Source: Gnetum montanum
Taxonomy: Eukaryota; Streptophyta; Gnetopsida; Gnetales; Gnetaceae
NCBI GenBank assembly: GCA_015680685.1
Contig: MNCI01017937.1
Coordinates: forward strand, 235,836-295,835
Reading direction: 5' to 3'
DNA length: 60,000 nt
Positions 31,861 through 44,399 of this stretch are shown one piece after another; position 1 is the first letter of the stretch, and each line of letters begins with the position of its first letter. Below the pieces are notes generated by a model. That model saw only the letters and a program-made list of their open reading frames with translations, did not search any database and was not told the DNA's origin. Both the position numbers and the translations under genes were made by a program.

Positions 31861-32926
31861 ATCTGTGGTTGAAATCAAATGGCATGTCTTCATCAACCTG
31901 CTCAATGAATTCATCACTGGACTCTGACAACATTGCTACTACTCAATGTTGTTTACCTACGGTTGCATGTGGTGTCTCCATCCCATCGGTTACATCCATG
32001 TTTAAAGTGTTAAGTTAACTCATTCACTTGTGGTTTTCTTGTCTTCTTAGAGTTGTGTTTGCAGGATGACACCTAGTGGTGTTCGTACACAAATTCATTT
32101 CATCATGGCAATGAGGTACCACATTGTTCCTGATGCATGTAACCAGGTTAATCAAACCATTCACAAGTACATTCCTAGTTCCTCGAACATCCCTTTTTCC
32201 CTAACATGTTCTCTCTACCCTGTTCCCTGATACATCCTACTCACCCCAAAACTTTGAACACATGATTGTACACTATAACTCTCTAGGCAGTTGCAACACA
32301 CAGCACAACACATGAAATAGATACAAGCACATGAGCATGAGTATAACATTCAAATAGAGCTCTATCCATAAAAAAAAGAAATAAAAAAAATCAAAGAGCA
32401 AAATCCATCACAAGACCCTTGGCACTTCTCATACAAGCCCCAGGTGGGAAGGTACTTGTCTTGGAAAGAAAACACTTGTGTCTCAAACAATCATGTTGCA
32501 TCCCACCATGTGGCTTTGGCTGTTGGACAATGGGTTCCCTTTAACACTCAACAAGGATCATGTTTCTCCAAAGAATGCACCACCTCATCACGTGGATTTG
32601 GTTGTGATAATGAATTCTCTTAAATAGGATACAAGAGTCTCGTTCCTCCAAAGAACGCACATCCCATGCCTTGGTCCCAAGTCCGCTAGATACTGGCTAT
32701 TGACAAGGACCAATATGATGTGTTCACATAAGAGAATTCCTCTTTCCATAGTAACAAACCTTCTCCTTATACATCTCAAAACCTCATTTCCCAATCCCAT
32801 GTACTTCTGAACACGGTGCGATGACATCTGGCCAAGTTCCATAGAGCAATGCTTGATACCTAGTTGCTTGTGGTGTTTTGTACTTCTTTGTCGATGCCTC
32901 TAGAGTAGATTCCTCTAGGCATCAAC
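31861..32926. other. Element C region between repeats and polypurine tract
   Basis: No frame that I can support. Two similar phrases about CTCCAAAGAATGCAC/AACGCAC occur near 32567 and 32648, an imperfect internal duplication. The end (32886-32930) can fold into a hairpin next to the polypurine tract. Confidence 0.4.
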
Positions 32927-32939
32927 AAAGAGGGGCCAA
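32927..32939 (+). promoter_or_regulatory. Polypurine tract of C
   Basis: AAAGAGGGGCCAA directly precedes the 3' LTR start TGAAACACC, as expected for the plus-strand primer. Confidence 0.9.
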
Positions 32940-35500
32940 TGAAACACCACAAAATTTTATCCTAGCACTTTCATACAAGATTCAAGCTAAGTCATTCAGC
33001 CACCCAAGCATGAATACAACATGACCAAACTTGGAGGCCTCCGAAACAGCCCCCGGTGGTTCATGATTCAATAGGCAAGGTCCCCCTAGGAACCATGGGT
33101 AGTTGCATCAACTTTTGGCATCTAGAATCAAAATTTTTAGGCTCAAAATTCTTGGTTTTGGCTAAGCATAATTTGGCTACATTTTCAGATGCTGCTTAGC
33201 GTAAGGCTCAACGTCACCAACTTTTGGAGCCCCAAAATTGAGCCAAAATAGGAAAAACTCAAGCATAGGGACCCCCCATGACCTTCACCAAGGTCCCCAA
33301 CAGCTTCCAACCTCTAGAAAATCAACATTTGGGCCTCAAATATGCCACTTTGACTTGGTAACATTGGGGTTATTTCTCAGACGCTACTTAGCGTAAGGCT
33401 CAGCGTCACCAACTTTTGGAGCCCCGAAACTAAGTCAAAATAGGCCAAAATCAAGCATAGGGACCCTCCATGACCTTCACCAAGGTTCCCAACAGCTCTC
33501 AGCCTCTAGAAAATTAAGATTTTTGCCTCAAATATGCCACTTTGACTTGGTGACGTTGGGGTTATTTTTCAGACGCTGCTCAACGTAAGGCTCAATGTCA
33601 CCAACTTTTGGAGCCCCGAAACTAAGTCAAAACAGGCTGAAATCAAGCACAGGGACCCCCCATGACCTTCACCAAGGACTTCATCAGGTCCTAACCTCTA
33701 GAAAATTAAGATTTGGGCCTCAAATGTGCCACTTTGACTTGGTGTCACTAGGGTTATTTTTCAAACGCTCCTCAGCGTAAGGCTCAACGTCACCAACTTT
33801 TGGAGCCCCAAAACCAGGTTAAAATAGGCTACAATTGAGCACAAGGACACCCCATGACCTTAACCAAGGTCCCCAATAGGTCCCAGCCTCCCAAAAATTA
33901 AGATTTTGGCCTCAAATATGCCACTTTGACTTGGTGACACTAGGGTTATTTTTCAGATGCTGCTCAGCGTAAGGCTCAACGTCACCAATTAAAAAAGGGC
34001 AAAAAAAACATCTAAATCAGCCCAAATTTGGCACAAAGAGCCCTCATGACCCAAGGCATGCATATCCACTCTAAAAAAATGTCTCATAGGTCAAAAGTGG
34101 GTTCAAAATGCACTATTTTCAGGTCATTCGCTATTAGTCACGCTGACATGCTTCCAGCAGCATAAGGATCACCGTAACCAACCAAAATAGGGCTAAAATG
34201 ACATTGAAATCAGCCCAAATTTAGCACAAAAAACCCTCATGACCCATGGCATGTAGATCCACTCTAAAAATTTATCTCATAGGTTAAAAATGGGTTCAAA
34301 ATGCACTATTTTCAGGTCATTCACTGTTAGTCACGCTGACATGCTTCCAGCAGCGTAAGGATCAATGTCATCAATCAAAACAGGGTCAAAGCAACCTTTT
34401 AATGAGCTCAAACTTCACAATAAGTACCATCTAGACCTCAGGCATGTAGATCCACTCTCAAAATAGGTCTCACAGGTCAAAAATGGGTTCAAAATGCACT
34501 ATTTTCAGGTCATTCACTGTTAGTCACGCTGACATGCTTCCAGTAGCGTAAACACTTTCATACGTTGGACGCTAAATGCTGGACTCCAGAAGCTAATGCT
34601 AGGACACACTACAAACATGCCAGAGCTAGATCCACACATGTTGGAGGCCTTCGTGAAGTAAGAAAGACACAGATCTATAGATCCGGAGGCTAGACATCCA
34701 GATCCGTTCTTGTACTTTAACATTCTTTGTACATTTTGCATTTTTCAGCGTATCAAGCTCTTACGCTATGGATTACACACATCAGCGTAAGAGATCTTGG
34801 TCATGCTACACACTATACACTGTAACATGTCATGCATCTAATCAACACATACACCTGTCACCCAATCCGAAGTTTGCTCACCTCGCAGCCACTAATCTTC
34901 TCCCAGATCTGAATCTCACACCTAAAATCCTATAAATCTCCTATTTTTCCACTAGATCAAGGTTGGAAAAATTTGAATCTAAAAGACATAAGAAATTTTG
35001 GCATCAATCTCATATGCTAGACTTGATACAGTCTTGGACGATGTACACCTGTAATCCAAAACCTGCATCTTCCCAATATTTGTTCTCATCCATCAGGGCT
35101 AAACGTCCTCCTTGTGACCACTCCACAACTGCATTCTAACTGGTGCACATTTTAATTGTTTATCAATACCAATAGTTTTCATTATTTCCTAGATTCATGC
35201 AGTTTACATTATTGTTCCTGTTCACATTTTTCCTATTTTCATTATTTATCATTTAAACAATTTACATTTGTTTTCATTTGTTTACGTTTAGTTTTGCATT
35301 TGTTTATGTATAACCCAACGCATCACAATTTCGTACGTTTGGGGAAGGCCTTGTTTGATTTGCATGCAGACCATTCAAGGCATTCTACCTCCATTAATCT
35401 CTAGCTTGCCCTCAAGTGAAGGCAGGGTCTTACTATTTCATCCATAGATCTCTCGATGTCTATTCATTCTAGTCTCTCACCGATGATTTCAGACAGTATA
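32940..35500 (+). repeat. 3' LTR of element C
   Basis: It matches the 5' LTR along its length. Its tandem array has seven units: TAAGG markers near 33200, 33392, 33584, 33776, 33970, 34163, 34356 and 34549. That is one more than in the 5' LTR and accounts for most of the 226-base difference. TATAAAT is at 34931-34937. The end is ..CAGTATA, followed by the duplicated GTAGA. Confidence 0.95.
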
Positions 35501-35583
35501 GTAGACAAATTCTCAACCAATTGGGAAGGGTCTTTCCTTATTGCAAGAGCTTACAACAATTGAGCATTTAGAAAATTTGATGG
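35501..35583 (+). pseudogene. Element B integrase, C-terminal piece
   Basis: Directly after the 3' LTR of C, the frame reads VDKFSTNWEGSFLIARAYNN, the expected continuation of B's integrase interrupted at 17675. Relatives in A and C read KFSANWEGPY at the same place. Similarity fades after about 35583, so the last part of B's integrase is lost or replaced. Confidence 0.92.
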
Positions 35584-36540
35584 ATTTTATGGGGGTATAT
35601 GCTTTTCTACGCTACAAGAACATGCAAGGGATAAATCTCATCTACCCCTAACATGGAATGATGGGGGTTCTGGAAACTTTCCCCCTTCAGCATAGAGATC
35701 ATATGCATAGTTTGAAAACCTTTCCCTCCTCCCCTCCTCCTCTAAGCATGGAAGTTTCCCCCAGTGTGGATTCTTCACCCCTAGTGTTGAAAATTGCATC
35801 ACCTAGCATGGAAGCCACCAAAACTAAAATTCATTACTTCATGTGCTTTGACATTGACCAGCCACTTCAGTAAGCATGGTAGAGGGCTCAATGTAGAAGA
35901 TTCATCTCCAACATGAAAGGTGTTCCTTAGTTACTATTTATAGTAAACAAAATGACCATGGGGGAAGCACTTTGTATAGTAACCTCTTGTAGATTTCAAG
36001 TGTCAGCACTATACTTCTAGATCTCCCAAACCCCAACATGGAGCAAACAACATCTAAATTTTCCACTTTTCTTACCCCAGTAGTGATCCATCTTGCATAT
36101 CTAAGATTTTAGTAGCTAAGAAATGGTTGATAGCATCAAGAATGGCTTAGCACTTAGATCGTGGAGCAAATCACACCAACTTCAACAAGCTTTGAAATCT
36201 TGCATAAGTGAACCTCCTTTCTACTCATCTAGGCACCATTTGTACATATTTCTCTTACTCTTTATTCTTTTACAAAACATTTTTAAGTTTTGAGCTTTGT
36301 CTTAAAAATAAATGTATTTTTTGTGCATTATTCATATTTATTTGTATTTTCACATTTTGCATTCCATAAGTCCCTAGTTAATCTACCAAACTAGCAAGGG
36401 TGCCTTGAATCCTATTTTTCATGTAGAGACCCTAGGGATTCAAGGTTGGAGAACTATTGCATAGAGGATCTCTAGTTTTTTTGAACAATTGAGATTTTCA
36501 GTTTTAACAAACAACAACAACAATAAGTTACATCATGGTC
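35584..36540. other. Unassigned repeat DNA
   Basis: Rich in GCATGG and CCCCC words (35640-35900) like the leader at 12800-13700, which suggests both belong to one host element split by C. No frame that I can support except short openings. Confidence 0.35.
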
Positions 36541-36559
36541 ATAGGATTACAGATCATCT

Positions 36560-37470
36560 ATGAGTCACCTGCAACAAATTGTAGGGACCATATCCAAAGA
36601 TGTAATCTATATAGAATAAGATAGAGCTCTATAAGGTTCACCATATCCAAATATCTAGGATGTGGGTAGGTGTCACTCCAGGCAGAAGGAGAGGATGATT
36701 TGGTACAATATATTTTTGGGAATGTTGCATCATTCCAAGTTATGCTTGAAACTGGTGAAGGTGCTATAGTTGTGATCATGCAACACCAAGATGCAATAGG
36801 AGCCATATAGGTCATTACTGACCATATCAAGGAATCTTTTAGTGTCCCTTTTATGCCACTAGTTGACATTTCTAGAGCATGGGATGCTTAAATGCTTGTT
36901 GGAATCTTAATGACTCCTGTTAAGCATAAAGATATTTTGTATAGACTACTATAGATGATCTAGGTCATGCAAAACCTTTTTGATATCCCAAGTGATATGA
37001 CTATAGTTTAGTTTGATCTATATAGTTTAGTTTAGTAGAGAAACAAGTAGTGACCATGTATGTCCTATATGACATGGAGTTTACTGACAAAAAATATGCA
37101 CTATAGAAACTACACATGGCTAACTTAGAGTTAGAAATCATTAAGGCTAGCTACCACAAGCAAAATTATATGGCAAAAAACCTAGTGCATCACATGTCAA
37201 ACTATTAAGAACTTACAAATATGGCCAAAGTAGTTGATGAAAGAGGTGGTGATTTGTAGCTTGGTACATGAATGCCAAAAAAATGTTTTTGTAGCTACCA
37301 TGCCCATGGGATGTACCCACTTCATCTAACATTGCTCAACAAGCATTGATGGTTCATGACCCAAGGATATAAAAAAAGAATCTTCAATCACTCTTAAATA
37401 GATATCAATTTTAGAAGCTTGATGACAAAGGGAAGAAGCTAATGGAATAGCCTCCACTACCTATAAGATG
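36560..37470 (+). pseudogene. Extra coiled-coil gene, + strand copy
   Basis: The plus strand reads DDLVQYIFGNVASFQVMLET, ..ITDHIKESFSVPF, LVDISRAWDA*MLVGIL and NLFDIPSDMTIV, with TAG stops at likely Gln positions. A later frame contains a charged helix (KLHMANLELEIIKASYHKQ). The middle part matches the extra gene of F (49540-49740, minus strand): same order of 'Q-M..G', a hydrophobic heptad run and 'LFDIP/LLDNIP'. It is followed by an LTR ending at 38554, so it sits just before a 3' LTR, as in F. Start and end are approximate. Confidence 0.55.
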
Positions 37471-37736
37471 AGCTACATCGTGTTACTTCAAATTTTGGTT
37501 TGTTTGATTTTTTATTTTGTCATGTAACTATGTAATTTTGTAAAAACATCACTGCAACATTCTAAGTCATGTAAATAGTTAATTAGTCATGTCTAGTTGA
37601 GTCTATCACCCAAGTTTTGTAAGGAACTCTATCCTTATATGGTTTTAACTCAAGGATGAGTTTCGAATTAGCCATGTGGTTATGATAAAGTCAACTTTTT
37701 GATTGTTGTAATATTGTAGCAACAATATCATATTAA

Positions 37737-38554
37737 TGATGTCATAACCCATGTTACCTAATCATTGATATGATGTTTTGAGATTTGTGCAACCTTATAA
37801 ATACTAGCACTTGGATACACAATCGATAACTTTCCATTTCATTTTTAGCAAAACTCTTACAGTTTGTTTTCTTAGTTAGTGATAAAGTGTCTATTATGTG
37901 ATGTTTAGTTGTTGTGTTGAATTATTATTCAAGTAATATGTACTTAGGCATAATTCATGATCAAAAATAAAGATTAAGATTTCTTCTCATCATTGTAGCA
38001 TTCATTTAGTTTTACTATTTTACTTAGATTAATTTACATGATTACTTAGTTAACTCTTTATATTTTCAAAGTACTTTACTTTCCTTTGTTCATTAGTAAA
38101 GCAAAATGAGTATAATTGGTTTTGATCACTTAAGTGTAATCTTTTGGCAATCCTAGCAGTTTTATTTCTTGGTTCACCTAGTAGCATAATGTTTGGTAAC
38201 CCTATAATGGTTACATGAGCCCAAGGTGTGTATCATAAACTAGGACTGAATGCTCATTGTTCTAGGCTAGAATAGATTTACGTTCTTGTTATTACTTAGA
38301 CTTAGTATTTCACTTCATTTACATTATGTTTACACTTATGAGTAAAATGAATTGTACAACATCACTTAACATACACTTCATAGTGAGTTAAGCCATATGC
38401 TTAGTCTTCACTAACTTAAAGTTGGAAGACAATGATCACAAACTCAATATCAATTACTAAACATAATCACATTGTCCATCCATGGATTATGATATAATCA
38501 CATGCTAGCACTTGTGACTTGTATGGTAGTGTTGGGATGCTCCACCACTCATCA
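37737..38554 (+). repeat. Diverged Athila-like LTR, + orientation
   Basis: The right end (CACCACTCATCA) and an internal block (CTTGGTTCACCTAGTAGCATA) match the LTR at 11833-12720. TATAAATA lies at 37796. The left end is set at TGATG by analogy and is uncertain. It could be the 3' LTR of the element carrying the coiled-coil gene at 36560-37470, with 11833-12720 as its 5' partner. However, the two differ more than 11833-12720 differs from F's LTR, so pairing is not secure. Confidence 0.5.
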
Positions 38555-38599
38555 CTCCATAATATTAAGTGTTGTTTAAAATTTTTCATCAATGTAGTC

Positions 38600-40300
38600 C
38601 TACATTTTATCAACCTTTATCAATATTTCAATAACTTATTTTTGAATTGGTAAGGTCTTTCTCTACACTACCTTCTTTAATGGTTTTCCATCATCAATTC
38701 CATAGAGACATATCTCTTTTTTGAATTTTGAGGGATCTATATTATACTTCATTACACTTCATCTCTTCTTTAGTTCATCTTATTCCTTTACTAATTGATC
38801 AATCAACCTTTGGATCTAATGAAATATCATTTTAGATAGTCTCCCTTAGGCATACACCACAAGATTCTCCCTTTTCTTGTTTTGAAATCCATCCATGATA
38901 TGGCATAGCTTCACTTTTTAAGAAAATCCATTATCTAAACATCAGTGAAGAAGAGAATAGTATTAATCTGAAACTACATCAAAGGATTGATGGTAAACTT
39001 GTTTGCATCTTTAAAGTTTCTTTCTCAAATTAGACACCTTGGAGTAATTCTAATATTTATCATTGAATAATTCCGACATTGTATTCCATCTCTTGATAGA
39101 CTTTGATTCTAAGGATTGGAATCAACCTTTCACTTTTTTAATATGTCATTTTAAAATATTTTAGCTTTTGCTAGTTATTCTTAATATTCTATAAGACATA
39201 GGCATTGTGGAAGATTTGTAGCTAATGTTGTGGATCTGCATTATACTCTCCCTAAAACTTTGGAATATTGTTCATGTGTAACCTTTTAATCCAACTATTC
39301 CTTCAATGCTTAGTAGGTATATAAACTACCTTTCTAAGATTGATCATGCTTCTTATGGTAAGAAATAGTTCATCATAATCATCCTCATTCTCATGGTCTC
39401 TATTATGACCATGTCTTTCATGGTGTTTCCTACTTTCTCAATTCATAATTGTATCTATATTCATATACATGTCTACATGTCCTTTTACCATTCCTACACT
39501 AGTCCCTTCTATCATCTTTACATTTCCTATGATCATTCCCCCTCCTATCTTGTCCATGCTCACCCTTGTTAGAGCTTGAGGATAAGGATGAAAAAGATGA
39601 GCCTAAAGAATTAAGAGAGTTATGTTTGCTAATGTTCTATGATTCCTATGATGTCCTCATACTTAACTTCTAGGTGATCTTGGCCTTGAGGTTTCTCTTT
39701 TTGTACGTATTAGCCTTTCCTTTCCTTGGTTACTTTCTAATACTAAACATAACCACATATGACTTAAGTCATCTCTATTGATGAGTAAAGGATCTTGGCA
39801 TTAAAATCTATCCAATTAGTAACCAATATCTTCCTTAACAAATTGTGATGTTAGATAAATTGAATCCCTCTTCTCTTTGGAAGCCTTATAGTAAGTCTCC
39901 ATGAATTGATCCTTACGTAATTTGACCTCCTTAGGTTTTTAATCTCTAAAGATCTCATTAACTGTTTCATATTTTGAGGCTATTGCTTCAAGCTCCAATT
40001 TTATGAATGTTGCTATGAGAATTGATGACACTAATTAATTAGGTAATAACATAATGTTACCTTCTAGGTCTCTCCATCACATCTGCTCATCTTGATGAAT
40101 TATGAAGATAAAACCTAGATGGTAAGTATTTGGATGCTTATAGACTACCTTAACTTGTTGTGACATATCATCATTGCTCCTTATATTTCTATCATGCCTT
40201 CTAGTTGCATCATTAGTAGTTGAAAAATCTACCCTATGAGAAGAAGATATTATTAATTCACAAGTGTGCCTTTGAATAAAATCCTATTATTTTTAGTAAT
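38600..40300 (-). pseudogene. Element G: Athila-like gag remnant, minus strand
   Basis: Minus-strand reading gives LESKSIKRWNTMSELFNDKY (about 39055-39115) and a His/Asp/Glu-rich stretch (HGHNRDHENEDDYDELFLT, about 39360-39420). Both have close counterparts in the gag of F (58100-58200 and 58400-58760). Frames shift repeatedly. No pol for this copy is visible in the window, so it is a fragment. Confidence 0.55.
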
Positions 40301-42429
40301 AGATGAATTTTGGTAGGTTCTAATAGTGGTCCTTGACTAATCTTAGTTATCTAAAACACTAGAACCAAAGTTCATGGCAACAATACTAATGTTGAATAGT
40401 GGAATAACCCTAGGAATTATAAACATTCACATACAATATAGTTGAATTTTATGGACTTAGAACTAGATGGATACCTTAGATAATTAATTGATGAAATGCT
40501 AATTATTGTCTTCTCAATCATAGTTGTTTTGGTTTCCTTAGTATGGTTATGTGTGATTGAGGCATGTGATGGTTTATTATTATTATTAAAATAATAAACT
40601 AATTAATATAGATATGGAGAAATAATCTAAACTAATGTAATCATAGAGCCTTTATTCCCAACTTTTCAAACATATCATAAACATGTAGTAATGCTACTAG
40701 TTTACTAGGTGTTCACTGCTAGGTGTAACAAGCCTTTACTAATAAGATTACCAAATACTAATACATTATTCTTAAAATTGTCATGCTTATGTGTGTTTAC
40801 TTAAGTAATAAATATAAAATACTTAACTAATAACATGGGAAAGTAAATAAACATTAAGAATGAAATGCAAGAAAGTAAAATATAATGCTAGTTCAAGTGC
40901 GATAATGGAGGAAACAAATTCAAATTTCATTGCTATTATACATATGTCCAAGTACATAATGCACTTAAATGAAACTCTGTACAACAAATTTAATCCAAGG
41001 TACAAGTACTTATAAAAAAAGAATTCTAACTTATATGATTTAAAACTATGAGATTCTAGCTAAGGAAATGACCAAACATTATCCTAAATGTGGTGGGTTT
41101 GTGCATTTATATAGGCAAAGACTAAGACTATTTTAATGTATATGTATTGATATAGAAAAATGTGTGTTAATGAATATGTTGATAGGGTTGTATTAATGTA
41201 ACTAACTAATTTTATTGTTCATCATCATGACTCATAGTGACTAACCATGATTAGACCATGAATAAACCATGACCTATAGTGTTGTAAGTTTCACAAAAAT
41301 AGAAACTAGGAGATGTATAAAATAGATGAATATCAATCATGAACTTACCACAACTTATGGTATGTAACCACAACCTCACATGACTATTGGTTAACATTGA
41401 TAACCAAATCATGATCCATGGTTAACTGATAGTTATGTACAAAAATCTAGAAAAATAATGAATCAACAAAAAGATATCATCAAATGGTATATAGATACCT
41501 CTTTTGATTCCCTTTGTTTCTTCTGTACATTCATGTTTGTAGGTTTTTGGCTTGAATAAGATATCTTGTAGTCAAATAAGATGTCTTGGCTAAGACTTGG
41601 GGTTAATAGAAGATGTCTTGAAGGTAGAGGAGATGTCTTGCAAATTTTGCAATCTTCTCGGGAAAGACATCTTGCCCAAGAAGTCTTCTACCATAAGAAT
41701 ACACCTTATCTTAGAAGGAGACATCTTACCAAAATAGGAGACATCTTTCCTAAAAGCTAGTTTTAATAGGAGATTTCATTCCAAGGCTAGAGATGACCTA
41801 TATGATTGTGAACTTCCAAAATTACCCATTCCAATTCAAAAAATAGCCAGGGTAAGTTGGACAAGATTGAAATAGCTAAGGAGAAGGTGAGAAGATTGTG
41901 AAAACATCTAAAGAACCTCAAGTTGAGTTGAGGAAGGGTTTTAGGTTTCTTGTCTTTATGTTATTTACAAATATTGTTTTAATTCACAATTATTGGTGCA
42001 ATGATGGAAAAAGAGAGTTATGAGATAAGATTCCTCAATAAGAGCACTTGAGTTGGTGAGAGCTTGGAAAAGATGTGGGAGAGTGCATTCAGTGAGGGCA
42101 TGGTGGTTGTAGCTCTAATAGCCTTGTGTATTCTAGTCTTTTTTCCAATTTGAGATCTCATTTCCAAATTATGGAAGAATCTCTCTAGTGGTCTTGCATT
42201 GAGAATCATGATTGTGTGGCTGTAGAACCACATGATCTATAATATCATTTTTGAGTGTGAAATATTTTTGATGTTTATGGGTTTTGAGAATCTTATTGTA
42301 ATATTCTAATTAATTAATTAAAGATAGCTTGTTTTCTTGTTTTCTAGATAAAAGGTTTATCTTTGCATAATATCTAGCTTTAGTATTTGATGATGATTAA
42401 TTAGTGAAGTGAACCTACTCCAACATCAT
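40301..42429. other. AT-rich region before E, including its 5' LTR end
   Basis: No gene supported. A TATA-like TTTATATAGG lies near 41110. The LTR of E must end just before the primer site at 42430, but its start (expected TGTAGGGACAC, as at 47130) could not be found, so the 5' LTR is diverged or partly lost. Short AAGATGTCTTG words repeat at 41570-41760. Confidence 0.4.
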
Positions 42430-42441
42430 TGGTATCAAAGC
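42430..42441 (+). promoter_or_regulatory. Primer binding site of E (initiator tRNA-Met)
   Basis: TGGTATCAAAGC differs by one G-to-A change from the usual plant initiator-Met site TGGTATCAGAGC. It marks the right edge of the 5' LTR. Confidence 0.75.
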
Positions 42442-42531
42442 TTTATGTTGCTAGAGTGTTATGTGGAGCTTTGGAGCTTAACCTTATATTTGTTGTTTTT
42501 TGGAATTGGTTAAGGATTTTTTCAAATTCAA

Positions 42532-44130
42532 ATGGCACTAAAGAAGAAATAGGTGAAAGCCCTAAATAGAGACATGGAGAGTATGAAGTCTACCTTCAAC
42601 ATTATGGTTGAAAAATTGGATGAAATCAATTCAAAGGTAAATAGGGATGAAAGTCCTAGCCATATTCTAACATGTGTAAGTGATGAGCGTGCACATTCAG
42701 ATGAAGAAGTTTGACAACTATGTAGAGATGGAGAAGATGATGAGGAAAGAAAATCTAACTATGGGAGTGTAGTAATCCATCAGCCAAGGATTCCAATGGG
42801 ATGAAATCCTATTCCTCGTATAAGAATTCCAAGGGCTTCAATGGTGATCAATACTTCTTCTCTAGGTAATCTTGATGAGGATGAAGAAGTAAGGCTTACT
42901 AGAGCATTCAAAAATGCCACAACACATCAATACATAGATTTCAAGACCTTCAATGGTGTATATTCTACAAATGAATTTGTGAGATGGTTGAAGCTACTTT
43001 GGTTGATTGGAGGGATTATGAAAGATGAAATGGTCAATTGATCAAATATTGGAATTTGATGAAATATAGGTTGAAAAGATAATTTAAATAGTCTCATCAG
43101 AGAAAAGATACTATTATGAAGTTAAAATTCCTAAGGCAAGATGACAAGGACATTAAATAATTCTATATAAAATTTTGTGATCTATTCCATCAAGCTACGG
43201 TAGATTGGAAGGAATATGAACATGCATTAATCTTCTTGAAAGGTCTCAAAATGACATACTAGCAAGAGTTATCCTTTTATGAGCCACCAACTCTTTATGA
43301 GGCTTTTGATTTTACACTCAAGGCTAAAAGGAAATTAAGTGGATTTAGATATAGGAGCAACAAACAAACTTCTAATGGAAAGGAGAAGGGATAAAAATAT
43401 GAGAAGAGATCCATGTCCAAATCTAATGACAAGGATGGTAGCCAAGGTAACAAGACTGAAAGAGGTGATGAGAAGGGAAAATCTAAGAAGGTCCAAGGAT
43501 GAAGGTAGCAACTCATCAAAAATCCAATGCTTCAAGTATGAATAATTGGGACATAAGCAATGGGAATGTCCACTTCATAAGGAAGCCTACAACAAAGATG
43601 TGCAATCCATGAAGGTGGAGAAAACATCAAGCAAACATATTTAGAGAGGTAATTCTAATGCACTAAAAATTGAGGATGTTTCTAAATTAAATTTTTATGC
43701 ATTTATGGGGAATGTAAATATAGGATATCACACTAATAGAAAGATTTTGTTTTGAAGTAGGGCTAGATTTTTGCTTAGTAGAAAATGGATTCATGTTTTG
43801 ATTAATGGGGGAGCATAAAAAATTTTTATTTCTTCTAGGATAGTTGCTAGATCGGGGTTAGTAACTAATCCTTATCTGAGACCCTATAAAGTGCATCACT
43901 TATCTAGATATTTTTCTCAAGAGGTGAGGGAGAAATATACTTTGAAATTTAAAATTGGAGATTTTCATGACATTGTAAAATGTGATATACTTCCAATAGA
44001 TTGTGCTAATGTAATTCTTTGTAGAATTTGGAATTTTGACAATGGTGCTCAATTTGATGGAGCAAGAAATTTGTGGAGTGTAGCTAGAGCTAATAGAATC
44101 CATGAGTTAATTCCCATGACAATTGAATAA
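42532..44130 (+). pseudogene. Element E gag-protease
   Basis: The frame starts MALKKK. The zinc knuckle at about 43525-43575 reads CFKYE*LGHKQWEC, where the second Cys is Tyr. The protease site at about 43795 reads VLINGGA, where relatives have LxDSGA; the catalytic Asp is Asn. Heavy stops and frameshifts fall in the capsid part (43040-43330), where the sense frame is lost in places. Confidence 0.7.
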
Positions 44131-44399
44131 GTGAGGTCACAAATCCTACTTAATGCTTCCTTAATCCTTCTAGGATAGAAGAAATAAATTTAAAAACATG
44201 ATGAAACAAGTTTTGGTTTTGTTGTTATGAAAAAATTTGCTACTAACCATGATGATGTGTAGGTTGAAATTATCATAGGTGTACTAGGTTTGAAGGAGAA
44301 AGTTTTTCAGTTGTTTAAGGGGGAATTATATGAATTTCCACTAGTGAAAAATGTATAGCATTATATTGATTTCATTCCAAGTGCTACCATTCAAAATAA

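Larger units (their letters stand above)
17676..35500 (+). mobile_element. Element C: complete Tat/Ogre-type LTR retrotransposon inserted in B
   Basis: Both LTRs, a 5-bp duplication of the target, primer site, gag-pro, pol and polypurine tract are all present in order, over 17,825 bases including a 100-N gap. The coding order is gag-protease, then a spacer of more than 3.4 kb with extra genes, then RT, RNase H, archaeal-type RNase H and integrase. This order, the great length and the interrupted gag-pro/pol arrangement fit the Tat/Ogre lineage. All genes carry stops or frameshifts, so the copy is inactive. The 3' LTR ends in TA instead of CA, a single transition. Confidence 0.93.
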
